Below are positions 45,870 through 55,277 of a DNA stretch of 64,000 bases, piece by piece. The stretch is from Phytomonospora endophytica (GTDB lineage: Bacteria; Actinomycetota; Actinomycetes; Mycobacteriales; Micromonosporaceae): assembly GCF_014202425.1 (NCBI RefSeq), contig NZ_JACHGT010000001.1, forward strand, positions 351,160 to 415,159, read 5' to 3'. Every line of letters begins with the position of its first letter. Position 1 is the first letter of the stretch. The translations under genes and the position numbers were made by a program. The notes under the pieces were generated by a model. That model ran no database searches. It had not been told where the DNA came from and saw only the letters and a program-made list of their open reading frames with translations.

Positions 45870-48329
45870 TCAGGCCGCCACGGCCGCCGTGCGCAGGAGT
45901 TCGGCGACGGTGCCGCGGAACTCGGGCAGCATGCGCAGGGCGAGAAGCCAGGCGTCGGGCCGGTCGCCGACGGTCCCGGCGAGCAGCTCGGTCAGCGGCT
46001 CGGGCTCCTCGGCGAGTGCTTGCGCGGTCAGTGAGAGCGCCCGCATCGCGGGGAAGCCGTCGGTGAGGACCTGCCCGGTGTTCAGCTGGCCGGAGGTCAG
46101 GCAGCCCGAGAGCCAGAACCCGTTGACGAAGCCCGCGTCGAGGGCCTCGGCGCGCAGTCGCCGCAGCGGACCGCCGGGACTGGACAGTACTTCGTCCCAG
46201 GCGTTGCCCTGTGCCGCGGCGGCCTCGTCCAGTTCCGCGGGGAGCTCGTTGATCTCGTGGCGCATCGCCGCGAGCATCTTCGCCGGCAGGGGCTCGGTGC
46301 GATGGGCGGCGAGGATCCGGGGCCAGAGCCACACGTGGGACTCGCGGGCCAGCACGAAGTGGTCCTCGCGTTCACGGCGCAGCTCGGCGACCTGCCATTC
46401 CGCGGTCAGCGTGGCGTCCAGCTCGGCCCGCAGCGCCGCGAGCGCGGCCGCCGGCTCGGGCATCGCGGCGAGTTTGCGCAGGCGGGACTTGGCGCCTCGG
46501 CCGATCGGCCGACGCGAGTAGTTGGCACCGGTGAAGGAGTCGGAGATCAGGTGCAGGGCACGGTCCTTGCCGTGCCGCTCCCAGGCGTTGAGCAGCAGCC
46601 GCAGTTGCGGGCGCTCGCCGCGTACGCGGACGTGGCGGAGGATGTGCTCCTGCAGCTCGGTGTCGGCGCAGTCGACGGCGTCGGTGCCGCGCCAGCCGCC
46701 GGTCTTGGCGAGCAGGCGGTCGCGTAGTTCGGGGTGGAGCGGCACCGGGCCTTCGCCCGGCCCGAAGCGCGTGCCGGACAGGATCGCGCGCCGCTGCTCG
46801 GGAGTGGCGCCCGTCCGGTGGAAGATGCGGGCGTTGACCACGGGAGAGTCGAGGGCCAGCAGGCGGTGCAGCCAGTCCGCGTCGAGCCCGATGCGGGCGG
46901 CGAGCATCGCCGCCCAGGTCTCGTCGCGGGCGATCGCGGTTTCCATCAGGCGGGGGTCGAAGGCGGCGCGGGTGAACACGTCGAAGCGCGTGCGATCGTC
47001 GAGGACGGGCAGGAGCGCCAGGCGAACCTCGACCGTGGCGCGGTCGAAGACGGCGATGAAGGCCTCCCGCGCTCCCGACAGGGAGGGGGCCTTGCCGTCC
47101 GTGGGCGCGGGGGCGGCCTCGGGCCAGGACGCGGGCGCCTTGCCGTCGCCGACCATGGCCGAGACGTGGCCGAAGAGGTCCGTGACGGTTCCGCGCGCCG
47201 ACTTCAGCGCCGCCCGCAGCGCCCGCCAGGCGGCGGGGTCGTCGCCGAGTTTCGCGACGGCCGCGGTCAGCTCGGCGAGCGCGGGATGCGCGTCCCCGGC
47301 ATGGTCGCCGCGAGTGCCGGCGAGGACGGCGGTCGCCGGAGCGGCGTCGGTCAACAGCCCGCAGGAGAGGCCGTCGGCGAGGGCCCGGCGGGTCAGCATC
47401 CGGGTCGACTTCCCGAGGACCGACGCCGAGGCCTTCACCCCGTGCCAGACGCGGGCGTCGAAGCCGCCGGCGATCTCGGCGACCGCGAGCGGATGCGCCG
47501 CGTAGAGGACCGCGACGATCTCCGGTGGGCAGTCGTGCCGTTCCACCAGGGCCCTGGCCGCGCGCTCGTCGAAGGGTTCGGCGGCGTGCGCGGCCGCGAT
47601 CAGCGGCCAGTCCAAGGTGGAGCGCTGGGCGGCCTGTTCGCCGAGGTCCGCGCGCTGCCCGGGGCGAAGTTCCCGGATCGCCGACTCCGTGCCTTCCGCC
47701 CAGGCCAGCAGGCCCGAGAGGTCGCCGCCCGCGTCGAGTTCGGCCAAGGCCAGCTCGCCGACCTTCCCGCCCAGCAGTTCGGCCCAGATCCGGGCCGTCT
47801 CGGCCCCGTCATGGCGGTACAGGCCGCGCAATGCGTGTCCGCGTTCGCGTTCGCTCAGCGCCACCGGCGCCACGGTCAGCGCGTGCTCGATCAGGTCGGG
47901 GAACGGGGCGTGGACCATGGGCCGCAGTCCGGTGAGGTTCTTGATCTGGCGGAGCCGGGCGAGCGCGCCTTCGGGGCCGTGCCAGCCGGGATGCTCCGGG
48001 TCGGCGTGCTTCAGTGTCGCCCGACGCAGAGCGGGATCCTCGCCCGCGGCGAGGGCGACGGCGGGGTGGCCGGTCGCGGCGAGGCGCTCGCGGACGGCGG
48101 GGTCGTGGCGCAGTCCGGGGTTGCCGGTCACGGCCTGGAGCATCGCGGCGTCGTCCGAGGCGAGGACGGTGTCGAGCAGACCGCCGGGGAGGTTTTCGCG
48201 CTTGCGCAGGACTACGAGGAACTCTCCGCGCAGCGACGAGGTGAGCCCGGTCCAGTCGAGCGGTCCGGCCGCGCCGATCAGGGTGGAGAAGGCCTGCTCG
48301 TGGTCGTGGGGCATGTGCGTGGGACTCAA
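45870..48329 (-). CDS. Giant cassette protein B (819 residues), WP/AH/EPF family
   Basis: First gene of the chained operon. TTG 48329 is preferred over ATG 48314 because AAGGAAAG lies directly before it, in a block also found before gene A. The product is soluble and helical. The motif pair is LDWPLIAAAHAAEPF and VWLWPRILAAHRTEPL. It shares WHGPEG, CADTELQEHILRHVRVRG, PQLRLLLNAWERHG, and AAWRALRAALKSA with SLSGARE with gene A, to which it is closer than to C. No catalytic motif was recognised. The internal duplication suggests two homologous halves. Confidence 0.85.
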   Translation of the reverse strand: MSPTHMPHDHEQAFSTLIGAAGPLDWTGLTSSLRGEFLVVLRKRENLPGGLLDTVLASDDAAMLQAVTGNPGLRHDPAVRERLAATGHPAVALAAGEDPALRRATLKHADPEHPGWHGPEGALARLRQIKNLTGLRPMVHAPFPDLIEHALTVAPVALSERERGHALRGLYRHDGAETARIWAELLGGKVGELALAELDAGGDLSGLLAWAEGTESAIRELRPGQRADLGEQAAQRSTLDWPLIAAAHAAEPFDERAARALVERHDCPPEIVAVLYAAHPLAVAEIAGGFDARVWHGVKASASVLGKSTRMLTRRALADGLSCGLLTDAAPATAVLAGTRGDHAGDAHPALAELTAAVAKLGDDPAAWRALRAALKSARGTVTDLFGHVSAMVGDGKAPASWPEAAPAPTDGKAPSLSGAREAFIAVFDRATVEVRLALLPVLDDRTRFDVFTRAAFDPRLMETAIARDETWAAMLAARIGLDADWLHRLLALDSPVVNARIFHRTGATPEQRRAILSGTRFGPGEGPVPLHPELRDRLLAKTGGWRGTDAVDCADTELQEHILRHVRVRGERPQLRLLLNAWERHGKDRALHLISDSFTGANYSRRPIGRGAKSRLRKLAAMPEPAAALAALRAELDATLTAEWQVAELRREREDHFVLARESHVWLWPRILAAHRTEPLPAKMLAAMRHEINELPAELDEAAAAQGNAWDEVLSSPGGPLRRLRAEALDAGFVNGFWLSGCLTSGQLNTGQVLTDGFPAMRALSLTAQALAEEPEPLTELLAGTVGDRPDAWLLALRMLPEFRGTVAELLRTAAVAA

Positions 48330-48340
48330 GGCTTTCCTTC

Positions 48341-48381
48341 GGCTCGGCTGCGTGGAGCCTAACGCCGGGGTGTGACAGTCC
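48341..48381 (-). promoter_or_regulatory. Promoter region of the giant-protein/VWA/AAA operon
   Basis: On the minus strand GGACTGTC (48381-48374) is followed 12 nt later by TAGGCT (48361-48356), then CCGAGCCGAAGGA containing the ribosome site. The same elements with the same 12-nt spacing occur before gene A (52263-52312), so the two units are probably co-regulated. Confidence 0.55.
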
Positions 48382-48462
48382 TTTGTGGACGGCCGCGTGA
48401 CGCGGGGGCTCCCATCCGGTGCCGACAAAGCTAATCCCCCGTGGCGACAGCGGACCGCGCAC

Positions 48463-48511
48463 GAGGGGCGCACCGTCCGTGGAGTGACCACTGTGGACGG
48501 TGCGCCTCTTC
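48463..48511 (-). terminator. Terminator after the C45 gene
   Basis: GGCGCACCGTCC (48467-48478) pairs with GGACGGTGCGCC (48495-48506), extended by several weaker pairs, with a 16-nt loop. It begins 5-10 bp after the C45 stop on the minus strand and separates it from the operon below. Confidence 0.75.
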
Positions 48512-48515
48512 GCGG

Positions 48516-49664
48516 TCAGCGCGGGCTGAAGCGCAGGACCTCACTGCGCCGGACCGCGCCGTCGGCGTCACCGAGGTAGAAGCGCGTCTCCAGGGCGGGG
48601 TCCTGCACGTCGACGATCGTGCGCCACAGGGTCCGCCACGGGTAGCCGGGCGTCGCGGGGACCGCGACCTCGTCCATGATCTCCTCCAGGTACTCGCGGC
48701 CGATCTTCTCGTCGACGGTCCGCTCGGCGAGCGTGCGGGCGCGGGCGTAGGTCTGGAAGGTCTGCTCGGTGTCCTCGGGGAGCCTGTTCGGGTCGGGGTT
48801 GCGGCTGAGCAGGTGGTTGGTCACGCACAGCGGACCGCCGTTCGCGGCCTCGATCATGTGCTCGACACCGCCCGCGCGCTCCCACACGAAGGCGTTGCCC
48901 TCGGCGTCGGCGATCAGGTAGTGGCAGCCGACCTCCTCGGTCTGCTTGGCCCCGAGCAGGGCGGCCTTCGCCTCCTCGACGGTCCGGCAGGTCTCCAGCA
49001 CGAAGCGCGCCAGGTGCATCGGGTTGATCCCGACCTGCGCCGGCATCGGGCCCTCCGGCGGCTTCGCCGCGGTGATGTCGGCGATCAGCAGCGCCACCGA
49101 CAGCCCGGCCTCGTTGACGCCCTCGGTCGCGCCGTCGAGGTTGTCCATGGTGATGATGGTCGTGGCCAGGCCCTCGTCGGGGACGGTGGTCAGTACGTAC
49201 GGCCGCGAGGCGATCGGAGTTCCGCCGGGGACGGCGGCCCGCGCGCCGGGTTCGGCGAAGGCCGCGACCATCTCGGGCCAGGACATGGTGAAGAAGTCGT
49301 AGTTGCGGCCGAACAGGCCATGACCGTCCAGTGTGGACGACGGCGGGCAGAAGACCACCGAGCAGCCCGAGCCCTCCGGCACGCTCGACGGCGAGTCGAA
49401 CAGCACGTCGTCGCGCTCGGCGTCCATGCCGAACGCGTCGGCGATGCCGCGCAGCCGCTCGGCGTGCTGCGGCCAGTGCCGCTCGAACCAGAGGCGGCGG
49501 GCCCGGCCCACGACCGGGTCGATCGGCGCCGGCGCCCAGCCGTGCGAGGCGGCCTCGGCGCCCAGTACGCGGCCGATCTCACGCTGGCCGCCGGACAGCC
49601 GCAGGTGCCGCACGGTCAGGAAGTCGGTCGCGCCGCCGGCGACGACGGTGGATTCGTTAGACAT
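48516..49664 (-). CDS. C45-family autoproteolytic acyltransferase/hydrolase (NTN fold)
   Basis: NTN-hydrolase of the acyl-coenzyme A:6-APA acyltransferase (C45) type, 382 residues. The expected nucleophile is Cys101 in PEGSGCSVVFC, which becomes N-terminal after self-cleavage. Supporting blocks are GRNYDFFTMSW, MDNLDGATEGVNEAGLSVAL, YLIADAEGNAFVWE and CVTNHLL. ATG 49664 follows GAGGAG. It lies 98 bp after gene A and is terminated before gene B. Whether it belongs functionally to the cassette is unclear; substrates of this family include acylated peptides and beta-lactams. Confidence 0.9.
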   Translation of the reverse strand: MSNESTVVAGGATDFLTVRHLRLSGGQREIGRVLGAEAASHGWAPAPIDPVVGRARRLWFERHWPQHAERLRGIADAFGMDAERDDVLFDSPSSVPEGSGCSVVFCPPSSTLDGHGLFGRNYDFFTMSWPEMVAAFAEPGARAAVPGGTPIASRPYVLTTVPDEGLATTIITMDNLDGATEGVNEAGLSVALLIADITAAKPPEGPMPAQVGINPMHLARFVLETCRTVEEAKAALLGAKQTEEVGCHYLIADAEGNAFVWERAGGVEHMIEAANGGPLCVTNHLLSRNPDPNRLPEDTEQTFQTYARARTLAERTVDEKIGREYLEEIMDEVAVPATPGYPWRTLWRTIVDVQDPALETRFYLGDADGAVRRSEVLRFSPR

Positions 49665-49762
49665 CTCGCGCTCCTCGGAATATCGGGGGAATCCCTGTGC
49701 CCCGAACGGTTCCCGGTGGCGCTGACGGCCCGCGCACGAAACGCGCACGGGCCGCTGACGGC

Positions 49763-52255
49763 TCAGCCGACCGCCGCCTTCGCCGTCGCCAGCAGTTCCG
49801 GAAGCGTGCCCTGGAAGTCGCGGATCATGCCCAGGACCACCATCCACGCGTCGGCGTCGCCGTTGACCGAACCCGCCAGCAGCTTCGCCACCGCCTCGCC
49901 GGACTCCCCGGGCAGCCCGGCGAGCGCGATCGCCGTGGGATGGGCCGTCGCCACGACCTCACCGATGTCGATCACGCCCCGGGCCACCGCCATCCGCAGC
50001 CAGCGCCGCTCCCGGTAGTCCAGCGGGAGCGGCGCCGCGAGGCGTTGCCGCACCTCCGCGGCGCCGAGCGTCGCGTCGCTCCACGACTCCCCGTACTCCG
50101 GCAGGGCGCCGAGCGCCGCCGACTCCCGCGCGAACTCCTCGGGGCAGCCCGCGGTCGAGGCGTCGAAACCCTTGACCATCCACGGCGAGAACGGCTCGGC
50201 CCGGTGCGCGTCGAGCAGCTCCGGCCAGTGCCAGTGATGGGAGTGCTTCGCCAGGTCGAAATGATCGCTGCGCTCCCGGCGGACCTCGGCGATCTGCCAG
50301 GCCGCGGTCAGCGACTCCTCGGTCTCGGCGCGCAGCCCGGCGAGTTCGCCGGACGGGTCGTCGAGAGCGAAGAGCTTCTCGAAGCGGCGTTTCACCGCCG
50401 GACTGATCGGGTTCGGCGAGTACGACCTGCCGCCGACATCGCCCTTCACGTACTTCACCGCCAGCTCCACGCCGTGCCGCTCCCAGGCGTCGAGCAGCAG
50501 CCGGGTCTGCGGCATGTCCCCGCGCACCCGCACGCTCGACAGGATGTGCGTCTGCAACTCGGCGTCGGCGCAGTCGATGACATCGGTGCCGCGCCAGCCG
50601 CCGTCGCGTTCGAGCAGCCGCTTCCGCAGCCCGGGATCGAGCGGTACCGGCCCCTCCCCGTCACCGAAGCGACGGCCCGACAGGATCGCCGTTCGCTGAC
50701 GGTTCGAGATCCGCGACCGCGTGAACAGACGCGCGTTGATCTCCGGGTCGTCGCGTTCGAGCAACCGCTGAATCTCCTCGGTGCCCAACGACGCCCGCGA
50801 CGCCAGCGACAGGCACCACGAACGCTCCCCGCGCGCGACGGCCTCGTCGAGCCACTCCGCGCGCCACGAGCCCTGCGTGAACACGTCATGCCGGGTCCGG
50901 CCGTCCACGTGCGGCAGCAGGGCGAGCCGGGTCTCGGCGGCCGCGGCGTCGAAGAGCGGCACGAACGCCGACCGCGCCCCCGACAGCGACGACGGCTTCC
51001 CGTCGGACGGAACGTCGGCCTCGTCCGGCCACCGCGCCGGTGCTTTGCCCGACCCCGCGATCGTCCGCGCCTTGTCGAACAACTCCTCGACACTCAGCCC
51101 CTTCGCCGACTTCAGCGCCGCCCGCAGCGCCCGCCACGCCGCCGGATCGGCCCCGAAACCCGACACCGGACCCGACAACTCCGCCATCAGCACGGCCGCC
51201 GCCTCCGGATGCTTCTCCCGCGTGACCCGCAGCGCCTCCAGCACCGCCACCGCGGGCCGCGCCTCGGCGAACAGCCCGTCGGGCCTGCCCTCGGCCACGA
51301 AACGCCCGATCAGCGTCTTCGTCGCCCGCCCGATCACCGCCGCGCTCCCCACCGGCTTCGCCGCCCAGAAAGCACGGCCGATCCGCGCCGCCCGTTCGGC
51401 CACCACGGCCGGCGACGTCACGTACAACTCGATGGCGAACTCCGCCGGGCAGTCCGCGCGGGCCGCGAGCACGCCCGCGGCCTCGTCACCGAAAGGCTCG
51501 GCGGCGTGCGCCTCCCGCAACGCCGGCCAGTCGAGCGACGTCCGCCGCTCCACCAGCCACGCGAGATCGGAACGCCCGCCCCGCAACTCACGGAGCGTCG
51601 CCTCCGGGCCGTCGGCCCACGCCGTCAACCCCGACAGGTCCCCGCCCGCCGACACCTCGGCGGCGGCGCGCTCGCCGAGCTCGCCGAGGTCCTTGAACCA
51701 CGCCTCGGCGGCCGCCGGGCCGGCCGCGGCGCGCAGGTTCCACAGGGCGAGCGCCTGTTCCCGCTCCGACAGCAGGTGCCCGACGTGCCGCAAGGTCGAG
51801 GTCAGCAGCTTCGGGAGACGCGAGTGGACGTAGCGGCGCCGCCCGCGAAGCTCGTCCGCGGGCCGCATCCAGTCCACCCAGCGCGCGAGGTCCAGCGCGT
51901 CCCAGCCGGACGGTCCCAGGTGGGCCGAGGCGAGCAGCCGGGTCTTGAAGTCGCCGTCGCCGTGATGGAAGAGCTCGGGATGGCCGGTCGCGGCGAGGCG
52001 GTCGAGCACGTCGGGCATGCCGACGACCCGCTCGTGGCCTTTCAGCAGCGACACCAGCAGGAGACCTTCGCCGCGGCGCAGCGCCACCTCGGCGAACTCC
52101 GTGGGGATCGGGGTGTTCCCGTCGAGGACGATCCGCACGATCTCCGGGCGCGCGGCGATGATCCTGGCCCAGTCCTGCGGCTCGGCCGCCGACATCAGCA
52201 CCGCCACGGCCAGGTCGGCGGTCGGCGGGGGGATGGAGATGAACGAGTCGCTCAC
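49763..52255 (-). CDS. Giant cassette protein A (830 residues), WP/AH/EPF family
   Basis: Third paralogue, separately promoted. GTG 52255 follows GAAGGAC. Motif copies are LDWPALREAHAAEPF (241-255) and WHWPELLDAHRAEPF (675-689), each followed by a Cys-Pro/Glu element (DCPAE, GCPEE). Near residue 555 it has GWRGTDVIDCADAELQTHIL, then VRVRGDMPQTRLLLDAWERHG. It is closest to gene B over its whole length, including AAWRALRAALKSAKG and SLSGARSAF. No signal peptide, membrane segment or enzyme motif. Duplication of B (or the reverse) carried the promoter along. Confidence 0.85.
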   Translation of the reverse strand: MSDSFISIPPPTADLAVAVLMSAAEPQDWARIIAARPEIVRIVLDGNTPIPTEFAEVALRRGEGLLLVSLLKGHERVVGMPDVLDRLAATGHPELFHHGDGDFKTRLLASAHLGPSGWDALDLARWVDWMRPADELRGRRRYVHSRLPKLLTSTLRHVGHLLSEREQALALWNLRAAAGPAAAEAWFKDLGELGERAAAEVSAGGDLSGLTAWADGPEATLRELRGGRSDLAWLVERRTSLDWPALREAHAAEPFGDEAAGVLAARADCPAEFAIELYVTSPAVVAERAARIGRAFWAAKPVGSAAVIGRATKTLIGRFVAEGRPDGLFAEARPAVAVLEALRVTREKHPEAAAVLMAELSGPVSGFGADPAAWRALRAALKSAKGLSVEELFDKARTIAGSGKAPARWPDEADVPSDGKPSSLSGARSAFVPLFDAAAAETRLALLPHVDGRTRHDVFTQGSWRAEWLDEAVARGERSWCLSLASRASLGTEEIQRLLERDDPEINARLFTRSRISNRQRTAILSGRRFGDGEGPVPLDPGLRKRLLERDGGWRGTDVIDCADAELQTHILSSVRVRGDMPQTRLLLDAWERHGVELAVKYVKGDVGGRSYSPNPISPAVKRRFEKLFALDDPSGELAGLRAETEESLTAAWQIAEVRRERSDHFDLAKHSHHWHWPELLDAHRAEPFSPWMVKGFDASTAGCPEEFARESAALGALPEYGESWSDATLGAAEVRQRLAAPLPLDYRERRWLRMAVARGVIDIGEVVATAHPTAIALAGLPGESGEAVAKLLAGSVNGDADAWMVVLGMIRDFQGTLPELLATAKAAVG

Positions 52256-52262
52256 AACGGGG

Positions 52263-52312
52263 TCCTTCGGCTCGGATACGGCGGGCACGCTACCGCCCCC
52301 GGGCGACAGTCC
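52263..52312 (-). promoter_or_regulatory. Promoter region of giant gene A
   Basis: GGACTGTC (52312-52305) then, 12 nt on, TAGCGT (52292-52287), then CCGAGCCGAAGGA (52275-52263) holding the ribosome site. It matches the arrangement before gene B. Confidence 0.55.
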
Positions 52313-52391
52313 CCAATGGACCGGGCGCCGCCGCACGGGTGCCCACGCCTGAGCGGTGCATATTCGCTGTCGCCGGGCAAAACCGGCCCTG

Positions 52392-52429
52392 TAGGCTGCC
52401 CTCGTGGTGTCACCTTCGAAGGACACCAC
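52392..52429 (+). promoter_or_regulatory. proS promoter -10 and leader hairpin
   Basis: TAGGCT at 52392-52397 is a plausible -10 box. The mRNA would then begin with GTGGTGTC (52404-52411) pairing with GACACCAC (52422-52429) around CTTCGAAG, a 26-nt near-palindrome that could be an operator or a 5' stabilising hairpin. No T-box motif was found here. Confidence 0.4.
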
Positions 52430-52471
52430 CTCTGACCAGCGCAAACGATCATGCAAAGGATCGCGATCACC

Positions 52472-53878
52472 GTGGCACGTGTGCTCACTCCCCAGGCGGA
52501 GGACTTTCCCCGTTGGTATCAGGACGTCATCGCGAAAGCCGAGCTGGCCGAGAACGGTCCAGTCCGCGGCTCGCAGGTGATCCGACCGACGGGGTGGGCC
52601 ATCTGGGAGCGCATGGTGGCCGAGGTCGACCTCCGCATCAAGGACGCCGGTGCGGAGAACGCGTCGTTCCCCCTGCTGATCCCGCAGAGCTACCTGCAGC
52701 GCGAGGCCGAGCACGTTGAGGGCTTCGCCCCCGAGCTCGCGGTCGTCACCATCGGCGGCGGCAAGGAGCTCGACGAGCCCGCCGTCATCCGGCCCACGTC
52801 CGAGACGGTCATCGGCGAGTTCATGGCCAAGTGGGTGCAGTCCTACCGGGACCTGCCCCTGCTGCTCAACCAGTGGGCGAACGTCCTGCGCTGGGAGAAG
52901 CGCACGCGCCTCTTCCTGCGGTCGTCGGAGTTCCACTGGCAGGAGGGCCACACCGCTCACGCCACCAAGGACGACGCCCGCGCCTACGCGCGCCGGATCC
53001 TGCACGACGTGTACGAGGACTTCATGGTCAACGTCCTGGCCATTCCCGTCGTCGTCGGCCGCAAGACCGTCCGCGAACGGTTCGCCGGCGCCACCGACAC
53101 CTACACGCTCGAAGGGCTCATGCGCGACGGCAAGGCCCTCCAGATGGGCACCTCGCACGAGCTCGGCCAGAACTTCGCCAAGGCCTTCGACATCGGCTTC
53201 CTCGGCGGCGACGGCCAGCAGCACCACGCGTGGACCACGTCGTGGGGCGTGTCGACCCGCATGGTCGGCGGCCTGATCATGGCCCACGGCGACGACAACG
53301 GACTGCGTGTCCCGCCGGCCCTCGCGCCCGTCCAGGCCTACGTGATCGTCGTCAAGGACGGCGAAGGCGTCGCCGAGACCGCCGCGCAGCTCCACGAGGA
53401 GCTCAAGGCCGCCGGTGTCCGCGTGAAGCTCGACACCCGCACCGACATCCCCTTCGGCCGCCGCGCCGTCGACGCCGAACTGCGCGGATACCCCGTGCGC
53501 ATCGAGCTCGGCCCGCGCGACCTAAAGGAGGGCAACGTCACCATCGCCCGCCGCGTGGACGGCTCGAAGACGCCCGTCGCGGTCGGCGCCGTCGCCAAGG
53601 CCGTCGTCGAGGCCCTCGAAGCCGACCAGAAGTCGCTGCACGACGCCGCCCTGGCCTACCGTGAGGCGCACACGGCCGACGCCGCCACGCTCGCCGAGGC
53701 CATCGAGGCCGCCGGCGACGGGTTCGCGCGCCTGCCCTGGGCCGACTGCGGCGTCGAAGGCGAGAACGAGGCCAACGCCAAGGGCGTCAGCGTCCGCTGC
53801 CTGGTCCGCGCCGACGGCTCCGTTCCGGACTCCGAGGACGAAGCGGGACTGGTCGCCTACCTGGCTCGTTCCTACTGA
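52472..53878 (+). CDS. proS: Prolyl-tRNA synthetase, archaeal/eukaryotic type
   Basis: Class II synthetase charging tRNA-Pro (468 residues). GTG 52472 gives the family N-terminus [22 protein letters not shown] 52451 is an in-frame alternative. It lacks the editing insertion of bacterial ProRS. Motif 2 is [17 protein letters not shown] with [10 protein letters not shown]; motif 3 region is [16 protein letters not shown]. The C-terminal zinc domain is degenerate: PWADCG and VSVRCLV remain but the final Cys pair is replaced (PDSEDEAG); the C-terminal Tyr is kept. It heads the ribosomal/processing cluster. Confidence 0.95.
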   Translation: MARVLTPQAEDFPRWYQDVIAKAELAENGPVRGSQVIRPTGWAIWERMVAEVDLRIKDAGAENASFPLLIPQSYLQREAEHVEGFAPELAVVTIGGGKELDEPAVIRPTSETVIGEFMAKWVQSYRDLPLLLNQWANVLRWEKRTRLFLRSSEFHWQEGHTAHATKDDARAYARRILHDVYEDFMVNVLAIPVVVGRKTVRERFAGATDTYTLEGLMRDGKALQMGTSHELGQNFAKAFDIGFLGGDGQQHHAWTTSWGVSTRMVGGLIMAHGDDNGLRVPPALAPVQAYVIVVKDGEGVAETAAQLHEELKAAGVRVKLDTRTDIPFGRRAVDAELRGYPVRIELGPRDLKEGNVTIARRVDGSKTPVAVGAVAKAVVEALEADQKSLHDAALAYREAHTADAATLAEAIEAAGDGFARLPWADCGVEGENEANAKGVSVRCLVRADGSVPDSEDEAGLVAYLARSY

Positions 53879-53889
53879 TCGGACGTCGG

Positions 53890-53895
53890 TAGGAT
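53890..53895 (+). promoter_or_regulatory. Putative -10 box for the rpsP operon
   Basis: TAGGAT lies 11 bp after the proS stop and would give a leader of about 130 nt before rpsP. No clear -35. Confidence 0.35.
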
Positions 53896-54029
53896 GGACC
53901 GCTGGTAGTGGATCGTGCGCGGCGCCCTCTCATCGACGTCGTACGGCCAGTCCATCGAGCGGAAAGCGCCACAACCCTACGTGGCGGCCGTACCGCTCAC
54001 CCAATATCGCAACAGGAGCTAACACAGCT

Positions 54030-54533
54030 GTGGCCGTAAAGATTCGACTTCTGCGGATGGGCAAGATCCGCCACCCTCAGTACCGCATCGTCGTCGCCGA
54101 CTCGCGCACCAAGCGCGACGGCAAGGCGATCGAGCTGGTGGGCATCTACCACCCGAAGGAGGAGCCCTCGCGTATCGAGGTCAACTCCGAGCGGGTCCAG
54201 TACTGGCTCGGCGTCGGCGCGCAGCCGTCCGACCCGGTCAAGGCCATCCTGTCCAAGACGGGTGACTGGCAGAAGTTCAAGGGCCTGCCCGCCCCGGAGC
54301 CGCTGAAGACCGCGGCCCCGAAGGTCGACAAGTCCGCCGTGTACGAGGCCGAGGCGCTTGCCGCCGGTGGGGACGCCAAGGACGCGGAGACCAAGCCGAA
54401 GAAGAAGGCCCCCGCCAAGAAGGCCGCCGCCGAGAAGGCGGAGAAGGCCGACGAGGCGAAGGCCGAGACCGAGGACAAGTCGACCGCGACTGCTGAGGAG
54501 ACTGCCGGTGGGGACGCCGCCGCGGAGTCCTGA
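54030..54533 (+). CDS. rpsP: Small ribosomal subunit protein bS16
   Basis: 30S assembly protein. GTG 54030 with AGGAG upstream gives 167 residues. The core (first ~85) is standard: [35 protein letters not shown] and [17 protein letters not shown]. The rest is a long Lys/Ala/Glu-rich tail ([19 protein letters not shown]) typical of actinobacterial bS16 and longer than the 80-residue E. coli form. The khpA start lies inside the end of this gene in another frame. Confidence 0.98.
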   Translation: MAVKIRLLRMGKIRHPQYRIVVADSRTKRDGKAIELVGIYHPKEEPSRIEVNSERVQYWLGVGAQPSDPVKAILSKTGDWQKFKGLPAPEPLKTAAPKVDKSAVYEAEALAAGGDAKDAETKPKKKAPAKKAAAEKAEKADEAKAETEDKSTATAEETAGGDAAAES

Positions 54534-54765
54534 CGTTCTCCGGCCCGCGCTGGAGCACCTGGTCAAGGGCATCGTCGACAACCCGGACGACGTCCGGGTC
54601 CGCATGATCAACGGTCGTCGCGGTAAGCGGCTTGAGGTCCGGGTCAACCCCGACGACCTCGGGACCGTCATCGGCCGCAGCGGCCGTACCGCCAAGGCTC
54701 TGCGCCAGGTCGTCACCGGTATCGGTGGCCGCGGCGTGCGTGTCGAGATCCTCGACTCGTACTGA
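54508..54765 (+). CDS. khpA: KH-domain RNA-binding protein KhpA
   Basis: Small KH RNA-binding protein (85 residues). GTG 54508 is chosen because GAGGAG lies 7 nt upstream; this start overlaps rpsP by 26 nt. [20 protein letters not shown] and [20 protein letters not shown] (with the GxxG loop IGRSGR) are the family marks. It lies between rpsP and rimM as in most Actinobacteria. Confidence 0.95.
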   Translation: MGTPPRSPDVLRPALEHLVKGIVDNPDDVRVRMINGRRGKRLEVRVNPDDLGTVIGRSGRTAKALRQVVTGIGGRGVRVEILDSY

Positions 54766-54767
54766 CC

Positions 54768-55277
54768 GTGCTGCTTGCTGTCGGCCGGATCATCCGGCCA
54801 CATGGCGTTCGGGGCGAGCTCGTCGTCGAGATCCGCACCGACGAGCCCGACCTGCGGTTCGCCGTCGGGAAGGTGTACATCACCGACCCGGCGGCGGCCG
54901 GTCCGCTCACCACCACGGGCATCCGTCCGCATCAGGGCCGCCTGCTGATGACCTTCGAGGAAGTCGGCGACCGTGCCCGTGCCGACGAGATGCGCGGTGT
55001 CCTGCTGTGCTTCGACAGCGAGGAGATGTCCGCCCCCGAGGACCCCGACGAGTTCCGCGACCATGACCTGTGGGGTCTGGCCGTGGTGACGACCGAGGGC
55101 GAGCACGTGGGCGAACTCACCCGCATCGATCACGGGGCGGCGCACGACATGCTCGTCGTGAAGCGCAAGGGCACCAACCCCGCCTACATTCCGTTCATCA
55201 AGGAGATGGTCCCCGAGGTCGACGTGCCCGGTGGCCGGATCGTGGTGGACCCTCCCGAGGGCCTGCTCGACCTGTGA
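54768..55277 (+). CDS. rimM: Ribosome maturation factor RimM
   Basis: 16S rRNA processing factor for the 30S head (169 residues), binds uS19. GTG 54768 is 2 bp after khpA. N-terminal motif [19 protein letters not shown] and the PRC-barrel second half ([35 protein letters not shown]) are present. Its stop overlaps the trmD start as GTGA. Confidence 0.97.
   Translation: MLLAVGRIIRPHGVRGELVVEIRTDEPDLRFAVGKVYITDPAAAGPLTTTGIRPHQGRLLMTFEEVGDRARADEMRGVLLCFDSEEMSAPEDPDEFRDHDLWGLAVVTTEGEHVGELTRIDHGAAHDMLVVKRKGTNPAYIPFIKEMVPEVDVPGGRIVVDPPEGLLDL

Noticed and set aside
40243-52255. Prophage or integrative element carrying the cassette
   Set aside because: No integrase, attachment repeats, tRNA or change in codon use; it sits within a conserved core neighbourhood.
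52256-52451. T-box leader before proS
   Set aside because: No TGGNACCGCG, AGAGAG bulge or specifier loop; only a simple 26-nt hairpin.
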